From Mesodorylaimus sp. YZB2_4 (Eukaryota > Nematoda > Enoplea > Dorylaimida > Dorylaimidae): a stretch of 64,000 nt of DNA. Made by a program: the position numbers and the translations under genes. The DNA lies in contig JASANH010000484.1 in NCBI GenBank assembly GCA_030248295.1, positions 124,001-188,000 of the forward strand. Reading direction: 5' to 3'. The notes under the pieces were generated by a model. It was not told where the DNA came from and did not search any database. It saw only the letters and a program-made list of their open reading frames with translations. Positions 12,041-22,335 of this stretch are shown here, piece by piece. How positions within the stretch are numbered: position 1 is the stretch's first letter; each line of letters opens with the position of its first letter.

Positions 12041-12090
12041 TGCCTCGATGAAGGAAAAAATCTTTTCGAATTTGACCGCCGGAGTGTGTC

Positions 12091-12098
12091 TTATATTT
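12091..12098 (-). promoter_or_regulatory. TATA-like box of the FAD oxidase gene
   Basis: The minus strand reads AAATATAA about 50-57 bp upstream of the ATG at 12040. With transcription starting about 30 bp later this would give a 5' UTR of roughly 20-25 nt. This is a position argument only. Confidence 0.3.
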
Positions 12099-12641
12099 AG
12101 TCAATGCAGGAACGCCTGCTTAGCACGGATTTAAGCAGGGCAGAATGACGATGAACAGAAACAGATTGCTCAGACAAACGAGTTACCGAAACAGGTTACC
12201 TGATGACTTTCCCATACATAATAGGCCATTCACATTTCGGTGTTTGTTTTAGTATTTGCCCTCGTCCTCGATAAGTTAAGTGCCGGGGAAAATTTAAACT
12301 GGGGAGGATAAAAAGTATTCCAACCAGTCGCTCTTTCCCGATGGGGCACGTTTCGTCAGCACGCGATATTTGTTCGGTTTCTCCTGGTGAGACAGAAAGT
12401 CTCATAGTATGCCTGTAGTATCAGAGAAGGTCCAGGTTTATACTATGTATTCCGGTTTTGAAAAGCCAGATTGTGACGAGGAATTTGGTCGAGCGACGAA
12501 AACATTTACCGTCAACGGCTAAACTTTGCTCCTTTGTATACTGTACTTATTTGATTCTAACGTGTTTCGTCGGCGATACCAGACGTGTTGTCGCATTTTA
12601 TCAAGGTCCAACATTTTCTTGTTTCTGATCGAATGCCTGAA

Positions 12642-12740
12642 CAAAATGTCCTCGGATAAAATGTCCTGGACATAATATCCTAAGCAAAATGTTCTGAACA
12701 TTTTATCCTCGACAAAAAATCCTGGACCTGAAATGTCCTA
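12642..12740. repeat. Degenerate tandem repeat of an AAAATGTCCTGGA-type unit
   Basis: About seven imperfect copies of an 11-14 nt unit (AAAATGTCCT, CTGGACATAATATCCT, AAATGTTCTGAACATTTTATCCT and similar) run through this stretch. A shorter set with AGGACATTTT in the complementary orientation lies at about 15186-15225, so the two blocks may border one compound repeat. Confidence 0.65.
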
Positions 12741-12794
12741 CCAGCATTGTCGCTTGTGCAAAAGGGGCCCAACTGCTGAGCTGTTTAAATTTCT

Positions 12795-12800
12795 TTTATT
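12795..12800 (-). terminator. Candidate poly(A) signal below the 12.9-13.1 kb exon
   Basis: The minus strand reads AATAAA about 95 bp past the stop at 12895, which supports a real 3' end there. Confidence 0.35.
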
Positions 12801-12894
12801 GCGAGCAAAATACTGAGAATGGAATAACGTAAAATCAGGAGCGTCATGACATCATACAAAAATCAGAAATAACATCGAAAATTGAGAGCTCAGA

Positions 12895-13107
12895 TCAGAA
12901 ATCGAAGTTGTGAGCTAGTCCTCTGAGATAATCGCTAAACCCGCCATTTTCACCCGCTTTTAGCCATTCGTGATTGTAGCGGCCAACAATGCGTGAAATT
13001 CTTTCTGCGCAGTCACGATATCGCCTTCTGGAGGGAACAGGAGGATGATCAGCGACATACTGCTGTAATTTGTGAATGAGATTCTCGGGGACATTCTCGA
13101 AGATCAT
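12895..13107 (-). CDS. Hypothetical 70-aa ORF, possibly the last exon of a truncated gene
   Basis: I do not recognise this protein. The minus-strand frame reads from about 13146 to a stop at 12895; the first ATG is at 13107, giving a start of MIFENVPENLIHKLQQY. The translation has ordinary composition with scattered charged and aromatic residues and no low-complexity bias, unlike the repeats on both sides. An AATAAA signal follows at a normal distance. Upstream, the frame hits a stop at the edge of a GACGTCGT-type repeat with a G run, so a longer gene may have been cut by repeat insertion, or the 5' exons may lie elsewhere. No acceptor is obvious before the frame opens. Confidence 0.35.
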   Translation of the reverse strand: MIFENVPENLIHKLQQYVADHPPVPSRRRYRDCAERISRIVGRYNHEWLKAGENGGFSDYLRGLAHNFDF

Positions 13108-13150
13108 GGACCACCAGTTTCGCTTGCAGCTTTTGGGGCCGTACAATTAA

Positions 13151-13248
13151 GATGTCGTACGCCAGGGGGGGGGGGGGGCAGGGGGTCGCCTAAAAAACGA
13201 TCTTGTACGACAGGGGGGAGAGGGGGGTCAAGCAAAATACGACGTCGT
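13151..13248. repeat. GACGTCGT-bordered, G-run repeat, copy 1
   Basis: About 100 bp containing a G14 run, then GGGGGTC, AAAAAACGATCTTGTACGAC, a G-rich run and AAAATACGACGTCGTTTATG. A second copy lies at 14179-14287 and shares the core AAAAAACGAT(C/T)TTGTACGAC and the GACGTCGT end, which is palindromic (ACGACGTCGT). It is probably a short interspersed repeat; I do not know its family. Confidence 0.65.
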
Positions 13249-13329
13249 TTATGCACTGGATATTCCAAGGTCATACTGCCGCCTGTGCAGACTGCAAGCT
13301 GCTGATAGCAACGCCTACCTAGGTCCTGC

Positions 13330-13640
13330 AATTGGTCCCAACCCGCCCAAACCCAGTGGGTTTTTGGGTTATATTGGGTGTTATGTCCATGGGTATTGGT
13401 TTGGGTTGGGTGGACTAGTAAATTCCCAGGCCTGGGTTCGGTCGAAAAGCCAAACCCAGATAAACCCTTCTTTTTAAAATCCCGTCAAATCACCTCCCTG
13501 TGCAAAACTGTGGAAAATTTTTTAAAATGATATTCTAATATTAGAAGATTGAAAATTGCCAGTTGGGGTGGGTTTGGGCTCAATTTTAAAAAATGAAGTG
13601 GGCCTGGGTTTGAATGTTGCCCTCGCGGGTCTGGGCTTGG
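13330..13640. repeat. GGGTTTGGGTTGGG-type degenerate repeat
   Basis: The stretch is rich in variants of GGGTTTGGG, GGGTTGGGT and GGGCCTGGG, in both orientations (CCCAACCCGCCCAAACCC near 13339 and GGTTTGGGTTGGGTGG near 13400). A related GGATTGGGTCGGGTTGGG stretch lies at 54915-54985. No coding potential is apparent. Confidence 0.6.
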
Positions 13641-14178
13641 GTTGGCGGGGTGTGGTTTCAGATCCAATACTGGACCTGGACGCTAACGCTTTATGTGGAT
13701 TTTTGCCTGGTGTCCTCGAATGGACTTCACAATTTTTGAGCGCGTCAAAAATTCCAGCTTGGTAATCTCAAAAACAAATTCTGAATGGGAGATCAAAATA
13801 AAGAGTCGTAAGTTCTGTACGATCTTGCTACTTATAAGGAATCATCGCCAAACGTTAATTCGACCTTTGAAAAACCAAAATTGTAGTATGTTCCTTGGTG
13901 CAAAATATAGCTCTGTGGAAAATGTTAGAGGCGCCTGGCGCTTGGTCAGCTTTGGCCAGCGCCTACAGTCCGCTGGATATTTGAACTTCTGTGTGGTATG
14001 GTAAGGAACCGAGCGTTGAGGCAAATACGCAGGGATATTTCCAAACTGTATTTCTAGGTTTCAGGCTTCGAGTTTACGCTTTCAATACTCGGATTTAGTG
14101 CTTTTCCTTAAAAAACCCGAAAAATCTTTAGGAATTTTATCAGAACTCTGCTTGAGGGTGGGGGAGGGGGTGCTGCCC

Positions 14179-14287
14179 ATACGACGTAGTTTTGGGCCGT
14201 TTTTGAGGGGGTCTATGAAAAAACGATTTTGTACGACGGGGGGGGGGGGGGGGGGTAAAAAAAGTTCATTTGCATAGGACGTCGTAT
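14179..14287. repeat. GACGTCGT-bordered, G-run repeat, copy 2
   Basis: This is the second copy of the element at 13151-13248. ATACGACGTAG begins it, AAAAAACGATTTTGTACGAC sits in the middle, an 18-nt G run follows, and GGACGTCGTATT ends it. The order of core, G run and palindromic end matches copy 1, about 1 kb away in the same orientation. Confidence 0.65.
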
Positions 14288-14359
14288 TCACATGGCCCCT
14301 TTCCTCATTTACCGCATGGTTGTATCCACTCTCCGAAACGCTGATAGAGGCGTGGAGGG

Positions 14360-14945
14360 AGTGGGTTTTTGGTCCCGCGCCCGCCTGAGCGTCGTATGCT
14401 CCCGCCCAATGCCGCCCGCGGCTCGCCAAAATCACTACCGCTTCCCGCACGCGGCTTTTCCTGCAAGACATTCCCGTCCACTCCCGCCCGCACTTTAGGA
14501 AAAACATGCCCACTCTCACCCATGAGACGAAAAATCACTCCCACTCCCGCCCGTCCGAAGAGCAAAAGCTATTAAAATCACAGGTTCTCTCTCTTCATGC
14601 GTAATGCAGCCAAGTAGATTGAACTCACAAGAAATTCAAGGCATAAAAACCAACGTGCCACAAAATCAAGACATTTCAAAGCAAATCGGCATTACTTATT
14701 AAAAGTAACAGATCATCAACATTTTTGGATTTACTTGAGACTTCAGCTTGCATTGTCAAACAGCGCAGCTAGACAAAGCACAAATGTGGCGGGAGTACAA
14801 CTTTTTGCGCGGGACCCACACCGCTCCCGCACCCTTGTTGCTTCACTCCCGCTCCCGCCCGCCATTTTTGCAGTCTGCCTCTCCTCGCCCGCTTCCGCCC
14901 GCCGCACGAGAAAAAACTCCCGTCCCGCAAAACTCCCGCAGGCCA
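14360..14945. repeat. CCCGCC/ACTCCCGC-rich cryptically simple repeat, two blocks
   Basis: Two blocks (about 14360-14560 and 14800-14945) are dominated by ACTCCCGCCCG, CCCGCTCCCGCC and close variants. Between them is AT-richer sequence without repeats. Open frames in these blocks on both strands are products of the biased composition and are not genes. Confidence 0.6.
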
Positions 14946-15342
14946 TGAACACTCGGCGCACGCCCCTAAATGCTGATGATATTTTCGTCGTTTGGATTCG
15001 TATGCACTCTCGCTAAGCACCCCGTTTTTATGTAAAAAACGCATTTCCAGGAGCAGGAGTATTTCCTTTCGATAATCTCACATGGAACCCAAATAAATGA
15101 CCTTCAACTTTGATTTGGTTCTCTCCTTTGCTGCTTTTAAAAAATTCGAGAGGCATTTTTTTGCGATGGAAGCCGATGCGTCGCTCATTTTATCTCAAGA
15201 CATTTTAGCTCAGGACATTTTGGTCACAAACAGCCGCGAAGAGGCTGCGACCGCTGAGGTGGATTCGCAATTGTTTTCCAAAATTTGCGTTCTATGTAAA
15301 GCTCCGTCACGCTCCAAATCATTGAGCTAGTCGTTGGCGAAC

Positions 15343-15348
15343 TTTATT
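15343..15348 (-). terminator. Candidate poly(A) signal of the CAP gene
   Basis: The minus strand reads AATAAA about 80 bp beyond the stop of the preferred last exon (15427). Confidence 0.4.
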
Positions 15349-15426
15349 CGATGTGAAATAAGCATGTTCTAAGCAGACAAAGTTAGTCCATAACCAGGCA
15401 GCCGTAATCTTATCATTCACCAGATG

Positions 15427-16446
15427 CTATCTACAGGCAGATAGGTTCAGAAATATTTGTATTACTGCAGGACCGGTGGACCGGTGGGCTGACTGGTGTT
15501 TGGAGGAACTTTATGTCAATGCTCATACTCATTTGATATGGACAGGAATATACATGTGTGCGCATAATCATCCGAGAATGCCGTAGATACGCACCAGCAT
15601 TTGAAATGCTCCATGATTCGATTAGGCAAGTACTTAAAGTAAAGAGATATTACAGTAGAGAAACTCAGCCGATGGGTCCTATCACATTGGACTTACCACA
15701 TAATTTGTCTGCATCAGCCACTTCTCCCGGATATACGCTGCATTCAGATCCAGGATTGCCTGGCGTGTATGGTGGCGGTACGAACATTTGGCCGCCCACT
15801 GGTATCGCTTGATTTCCTCCAGGGCCATAATTACACACAAAATATGCATCGATGCCAGCTTCTGGGCAGCTCGTCAGGGCGCAGCCAATTTCAGCCGTGG
15901 TGGACCACACAACCTGCAAGCGGGTAGATAAAAGGCTGCATGTTCTGAGGCAGTGCGGCCTGCAGTATGCATACTTGCAAGTAGTGATCGCATTGGCCAG
16001 TGCATGTAGCGGTGACGATATCGTAGCTTCCCTTTTCGGACATCCACGTATCCACGACATTTTGGAGATCTGGCTTCCCACTGGATTTGAATACAAGCTC
16101 CCCGATGTAGTTGAACCCTGCTAGTCCATATGGATAGCCGTCATCGCTGCCGTCGCCCGGATATAAGCCACATTGCGCAGCTACTTTCCGAGCAATTTCC
16201 TCCAAGTCGATGCTCCACTTCTAAAAAATAGCTACGCACCTTGAGAAACAGATTCTTTCTTTCGATCAGGCATGGAGGAATTCATACAATTTTTTGCATG
16301 GACGTGGCTCCCTCGAGCTTCCGGTAATTATTATGGGCGTCCACGATAGCATGCTTATCAGCATCGCTGAGGGGAATCGGGTCAGGAGCATGGACAACGC
16401 AGATGCAAGCAATGATCCAAGTGAACCATGTAATTTTAGTTGCCAT
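15427..16446 (-). CDS. Secreted CAP/SCP (venom-allergen-like) protein, about 210-220 aa
   Basis: Minus-strand exons: 16446-16288, 16220-15975, 15913-15697, and a short last exon best placed at 15464-15427. A signal peptide (MATKITWFTWIIACICVVHA) precedes one CAP domain. Visible family marks are the N-terminal helix (AIVDAHNNYR), the KIKWSIDLEEIARKVAAQC segment, a CAP1-like motif DHYLQVVWST across the exon 2/3 junction, and the CAP2 motif FVCNYGPGGNQ (about 160-170), followed by PYTPGNPGSEC. CAP1 has Leu where Thr, Val or Ser is usual. The third exon ends at a strong GTAAGT donor; if that is not used, the frame reads on to a stop at 15665. In nematodes these are secreted proteins implicated in parasitism, immunity or sterol binding; the role here is unknown. 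The last exon is uncertain. Confidence 0.85.
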
Positions 16447-18908
16447 TTTACCACAACTTCGGACAACCAGAGCGATATGTAAATGCAGCTACCTTTAGAA
16501 GGACCGATTTTCAAAATGCCAGTAAGCCTAACTGTTAGCTAGCATCGGCTTCTATTATAATCGTCCCCAATGTAGCTGCGCGGTGTGTGTAGGGGCTAAT
16601 GAAAAGCTAGTTTCCACGAATCAAGCTAGTAAACACCCTGAGTCACTAATCGCCTGACAATGTGATATATAGTTCGTCCATGATCGCCATTGTTCTTTAG
16701 CTTTACGAGTCCGCTGTCGGTGCTCTTCGCCAGTCATGCCAATAGTCGGGGGGGGGGGGGGGGGGGACGCGTAGCCGCGGTTCGCCTCACAGAGCGAGTT
16801 AATTTTGTTGATTGGAAAAAACAAGATTGGGTAGAAACAAAATTCGGCAGCTTTGTAAACAATTGGTTTTTTCAATGAAAAGTAGCTCGCATGAAATATC
16901 TGATCTTTATCAAGATATCTCGCTCACATCATCATTACACCATCAGCTGTGAAAATCCTTGAAGGCTAGATTCCTAAAGGACGTCACTAGACATTAGTTT
17001 TTCGCTATATAAGTCGAGGCTTTCCACAGCATCGATCAAAAGAGGAAAAAGCGATTAAAAGTTTTAAAAGAATGTGGCATTTCATTTTTAATATCAGAGC
17101 GTAAATCTTCAAAATTAGTCCCCCCCCTCCTAGAGACAGTCTCTGGCATGATCATCGTTTGAAGAAAGGGTAGTTGCTCTTGACATAGAAAGCAAGCACT
17201 GCTGGTGTGCAGAAATCTCGCAGTTTGGCTCCTAGAACCTTCACTGTCAGTAATCCTTTAAATTCATAGTTAGGAGTTGAGGCTCTTACGAAACGTATAT
17301 ACTGTATAAGCAAAGCATACAAAACTTGGAGTACGTGCTATAGGTGTGTTTGATCATCGGAAAAGATAGTGTATTTGGTTGCCAGGGGAGATCGATAATG
17401 CTCACCACCCAATATGACCTTCATATACTGTAACTCGCCGGGCGCGAGGGTCACACGTGTGCTGGTAAAATGAAGTTATATTGTACCATACCAGTGTGCC
17501 CCGTGTCTCACTTCTTCGATCGTAATAGTCACGAGCATACATACTTGTACCATAAAAACAGACCACATCCCTTGTAGTTAAGGGTCTTGACCGCTTAGGC
17601 AAGCTACTGTAGGAGCACAGCTGCTAGTGCGACAAGCGAGGCAGAGCTCGGCCAGTGGTGGACGTACCTTTTATGTTGGGGGTTGGCAAATGATTGACTC
17701 CCGGCAGGGAACATAATTACTCATTTAGAGTCCTACTCTTAATTCCCTTCGTGCAGTTTCCCCTAGAATAAATTCGGTTATTTTCCCCCTCAAATAGTTT
17801 CCATGGGGTTGTATGATGTAGGTACCTATACTGTACTGTATTGTGCGCTGGTATGGTGGCGCTGGTACTGTATTGTGCGCGATAGTATGGTGTTGCAATT
17901 ACCCGTAGGTCCTTTTACTCACCCGCACCCGACATCTTATATTAATTACCGCCTCGTTTTTCAGCAACCAAGTGCGCTTATGCGTTTGGCTACAAATAAA
18001 ACATGAAAATGAAGATGGTCACGGGATAACTCTGACCAAGAAAAAGGCAGACACGCCCTTATGCCCCCAACATGACAATTTCCATATCACGGAAATATAT
18101 CTTGGTGCTCTGTGCTATTCCGATCACGAGTCTTTTGGAATGTTCGATGGCATGTGACCCGAATGATATCGCCTGGATGTTGCTTTTGTTGTTGTCGAGG
18201 TATCTGCATAACGGTCCCGTGCGGACTCCCTCGCTTGGTCGTTTCCCCACCGGCGTGAGACGATTCCTCCACTGTGCCTGGTGGGGGGAATTGACTCACT
18301 GAGACATGTGCCATTTCCCCCACCATAATTTTTCGCCTGATGTACAGCCGACGTGTTTCAAAAGGTAGTACGAGTATAATAGGCTTGCAGGATGTAGGCA
18401 GTGTAAAGTACAAATTTTCCTGCTGCAGCTCATGTGCAAGGTACTCAGGCTACCAACTTTTTGAACTTCCTAGGCCGGTACCGTACGTATTTCAGGAGGG
18501 ATATTTGACAGGCTGCCAATGCGAGTGACCAGACCAGTTTTTCTCTGCTAATCAAGGCATGGCTCAAGTCCCAAATGCAGAGCTGCTTAAGTACACTGGA
18601 AATCAATAAAAAATAGGATACACATTTAGGCAGCGGGACTTTAGAGAATTCACCAGTATGGCAGCAACAGATTTTTTTGAGAAGGCTCGTCTTACAATTG
18701 GTTGTTTGTGGACCACGCGAGCGTGGTTCAAGGAGAAAAGGAGAATCAAGCGTTCCAGGTCGCTATTGCAACATGGCAAAAGAGCATGGCAATCGAATGG
18801 TAAAAACACGAAATCTGAAGTTCTTGAGGCATATTTCACATCTTTTAGGAAAAATGATGACGATCTGTGCATGAGTACTCGTTCCTAGACGAAGGCTCAA
18901 AATTTGAA
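16447..18908. other. Intergenic, no gene seen
   Basis: I find no frame with domain or splice support. The stretch includes a 19-nt G run at 16748-16766 and several TACTGTA words (17295, 17427, 17606, 17829, 17861). Near 17829-17895 a unit of about 33 bp containing ACTGTATTGTGCGC occurs twice in tandem. Confidence 0.5.
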
Positions 18909-18910
18909 TA

Positions 18911-19352
18911 CCGTATTTCCTCTAAATTCTCCCCGGGGGAGAAATTTTTTCAAATGGGTACCACACGGTGGAGAATAACCATGGGGGGGGAGGATCTCCA
19001 GAGGGGGGAAAATAAAGCTTAAACATTTTCCGGATGCTAGACAGAAACTATTGCTTCCCAATAAGTACTGCAAACTTTGTTTATTTCAATACTTCCTTTT
19101 CCCGTATTTATGCTGCTCATAGCCGAATGCAATCAATATGCACGATATCTTCGTCCTCAACCTCGTCTTCATCATCTGACTCTGCAAGGAAAGCATTTCT
19201 ATCACGCTAACACTCATATCCTTCACATTTTCAACACCTGATGATTTTGTGGGGTTAAAGGAATTTCCAGAGGGGGAAGAATAAAGTTCAATCGGGGTCG
19301 ACGGGGGAGAATAACCAGAGGGGGGGGGGGGGGGAATTTCGAGGAAATACGG
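18911..19352. mobile_element. 442-bp MITE-like element with terminal inverted repeats and TA target duplication
   Basis: The left end reads CCGTATTTCCTCTAAATTCT followed by CCCC; the right end is its inverted match (GGGGAATTTCGAGGAAATAC then GG). TA precedes position 18911 and follows 19352, as expected for Tc1/mariner-type insertion. Inside, GGGGGAGAATAACCA occurs near both ends, in the same orientation, with AGAGGGGG variants. There is no transposase frame, so it is non-autonomous. Confidence 0.75.
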
Positions 19353-19354
19353 TA

Positions 19355-21824
19355 ACCGCAATTTCTCAACACTGATGGTAGGGAAACGTCTCACAATCTC
19401 CATGACTGGTAACTGGCCAAAGGCAGACAGAAGGGCACAGGCCTAGGCGGCCAAACCTACCATAATGCTTTCGATTATAAAGAAGGTGAAGCAGCTGAGA
19501 ACCTGTGCTCAATGAGTGAATTCCATGTACTGCAAAGGCATTCGGGGTGATTCTAGGGGGGCTACTTAGGACTTGAATACAAGATTGCCCCTCAACTCCT
19601 CCTTCGAATAATGTCCACACCTTGACCCATTGTATGGTAAATCGTTTCGTGATGCGTGCCTACACCGTCGACTGCGAGTATACAGGGCTTGGTGATGTGG
19701 TAAAACATGAACATGGCAGCCAGCTGTGACTTCCACTCCTAGCACGGGTGGAGGGGTCTACACGGGTCTCTGCAGGTACGAATCACTCACTGCGCGGTCC
19801 CAACAGTCGGACAATAGCAACGTACCAAGTTTACTATGCCGACTAGCGGACACCTCCACGACAGATCGGTCGAACACAAGTACACGAGCATGTATAATAT
19901 ACGAGGAGTAGGGAAGCCGAACCTAGTAGCCTGACACGGCCGCACTAGACGAAATCACCAACGTGAACTGAGGACTTAAGGACCACACCGTGTCAGGTGG
20001 GCTGACGGCCAAAAACCAGTATGAAGAGATACCGGTTTGATCTGGCTAGATCTGACCCTGTGCCGGGAGGGCTGAACACACGGAAGTACTAACACGTGCT
20101 GGAAATACACGTGCCATGCGGATGAGGGCGGAGGTACCACTTGCACAGAGAGGTGCGGGTTACACGCAGTAAGTGGACTGAAAGCGCACAGGTTTACTGC
20201 AGAAAAAAGGAAAGAAATACAAGCACCTTGGAAGGAAACGAAGCTTTCTGCTATAGTCTGATTATATGCGTGCAGAAAACACCGCTATTTGCTTGTTCAT
20301 ATCTCCCCATAGCAACATCAATCCCAACTTCAGCGACCAATGCCTCTCTTGCACACTGGGTCACCTTCAACTCCACGACGGCGTCTGCCTCAATCGGATG
20401 TGTTGCGACAACAACTTAGATCCAATTTTACTTCAAATTGCTGACTAATTATATCCAACATTATAAAAAGTGAGCGCTTTGTAAAACTCATAAACATGCC
20501 CATTCGGCCTCCACCCTTGGCAATACGCGGTTACGTAGTCCTAGCATCCTAGTATTACGAGTACCTCCAGACTGACTTATTATTTACCCAAGGAGTGAAG
20601 TGGAAACGGAAAGTGGAGCTTGTAGCTGAAAACAGCATCGAAAAAGAGATGTGGTCGAGCGAGCATGGCTAGGAGCTGCTGAAATCTATCGATTCTCTTC
20701 ATAGTGTCACATAGTTTTCTTAAGCTGCAAAAAGCATTTTTATTTGGAAAGGGAAACTCGATGACGCGCTTTGATCGGTTTTCGCGAGTGAGACGAAGAA
20801 ATAGGAAAAAAGAGGTTTTCTCCCGTTTTCAGATTTGCTTATAAGCGCATTCTTAGTCCTCGAATTGAAGTAGCCGTTTCCCGCATCCGTTTTCGTTTCC
20901 GATTTCGGTTTGGTCGAGGCTGAGGACACGAGCCGAACACTTTGATGAATGAAAGCGATAGTGGCACGAACGAGGGGCCTTTCGAAGCCAGACGTTCCTT
21001 TTATGGAAGGCGTGTAAAAAGGCCGGAAAGGCGAGGAGGCGCCCTCGGCAGATAAGAAGTGCTCAAAGAGGCCACTAGCCGCAACGAGTATGTTTATACA
21101 TATTACAAGCCTGCACAGGGGGAGTGGCGGGCAAGCAATGACAGACGAATCTATGGTCGCACGCACTGCACCTTCGGGAATGCAACGAATGGAAAGCTGG
21201 AAAAAATTACCCTTACTATGTACGTTATATGGCCATAAGCAAGCTCTATAACTCTACTACATCCGCCAAACAGACCCCACCCATGCACGCGTGGTAACGA
21301 GACGCGATTACCCGGACGTCCATCGAAAGCAATTATTCGTTAGCCTCTTCGCTGGGCTCGCAGAGAACATATCTAATCCAATGATCGCCTGCCGATTCCT
21401 TCGTTTTAACGCATGATTTCGCCTCAGAAAATTGATATGTTCTCTTTTCTGGCACTTTAACTGGCCCTTTTCCGATTATTTGTATCCTTGCGGCCTATAA
21501 CTGTTATAATATCACTTTCTTAGGTTTTCTACTGCTGTTTAAGGAAATAGTGGCCGGAAGAAAACGTGGGGTGTGTCGAATTGAACAGAGGATTCATCGC
21601 GGGCTAGAAATGCTTTCAAGTATTGGTACTTTGGGCAAGTAGTACGCATATCTGCCTATGATTAGGGTTTGGAGAAGATTGATGCGCTCGGGCTGTCGAC
21701 GACCAATCAGCATTATTCGCGGTCGTGAAATATGGTCCTTACCGACTGCTTGGCACATGGCGTGTTGACGGATGGTTAATGTCACTTTAGGTCATGCCAG
21801 CTTTCTCATATTGCATGCTCGGCA
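19355..21824. other. Intergenic, no gene seen
   Basis: Open frames up to 148 codons occur (minus strand 20720-21166) but lack recognisable domains and splice context. The right end should contain the most distal promoter of the ERG channel gene. Confidence 0.45.
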
Positions 21825-22335
21825 ATGATCGACGATCGACGTATTAAAGTGACATCTGCGGGTGGAGAGGAGAAAGAAAGGAGGAAGAGGACCAGCGATA
21901 GACCATATAAGCCCTCATCGGCTGCTACCAGTGGCAGATGCGCCGAACACAGTTCCAACGTGTCATCCGCTTATCCCATGGGAATGTTAGTTCCGAAAAT
22001 TACGTTAAAACGTAGCTCAAATGCTGGCACGGAATCGATTAGTTTTTTGGACGAAGATGAGGAAGAAGATGAGGCTGAATACGCCAGCAAAGACGATAAG
22101 CATAAACTGTTGCGAAAACGATCCAAAGCCGACGATAAGCAGGCCAGCTCCTCCCAATACAAGTACGGACGTCCCAGCACCAAACCCGACGGAGCACGTT
22201 ACCAACGCGCTGATCCCCAGGGAGGCGGAGGTGTTGTAGTACGTTTGGCCAGTTTCGAGGATCTTAGTTATTGCAGCAGTCCCGCCGACGAGACCGCTGA
22301 AGACCCAAAGGCGAGTGCAAGTCACAATGCCGAGG
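21825..22335 (+). other. unc-103: ERG candidate first exon 1 (phase 1 donor)
   Basis: ATG at 21825 opens a 170-codon frame that is charged, Ser-rich and has an acidic stretch ([20 protein letters not shown]). It ends at GAGG|GTAAGT in phase 1, which matches the acceptor phase of the exon at 25315. Confidence 0.6.

Noticed and set aside
14305..14575. Open frames across the CCCGCC-rich block
   Set aside because: They are products of the simple repeat, present in several frames on both strands.
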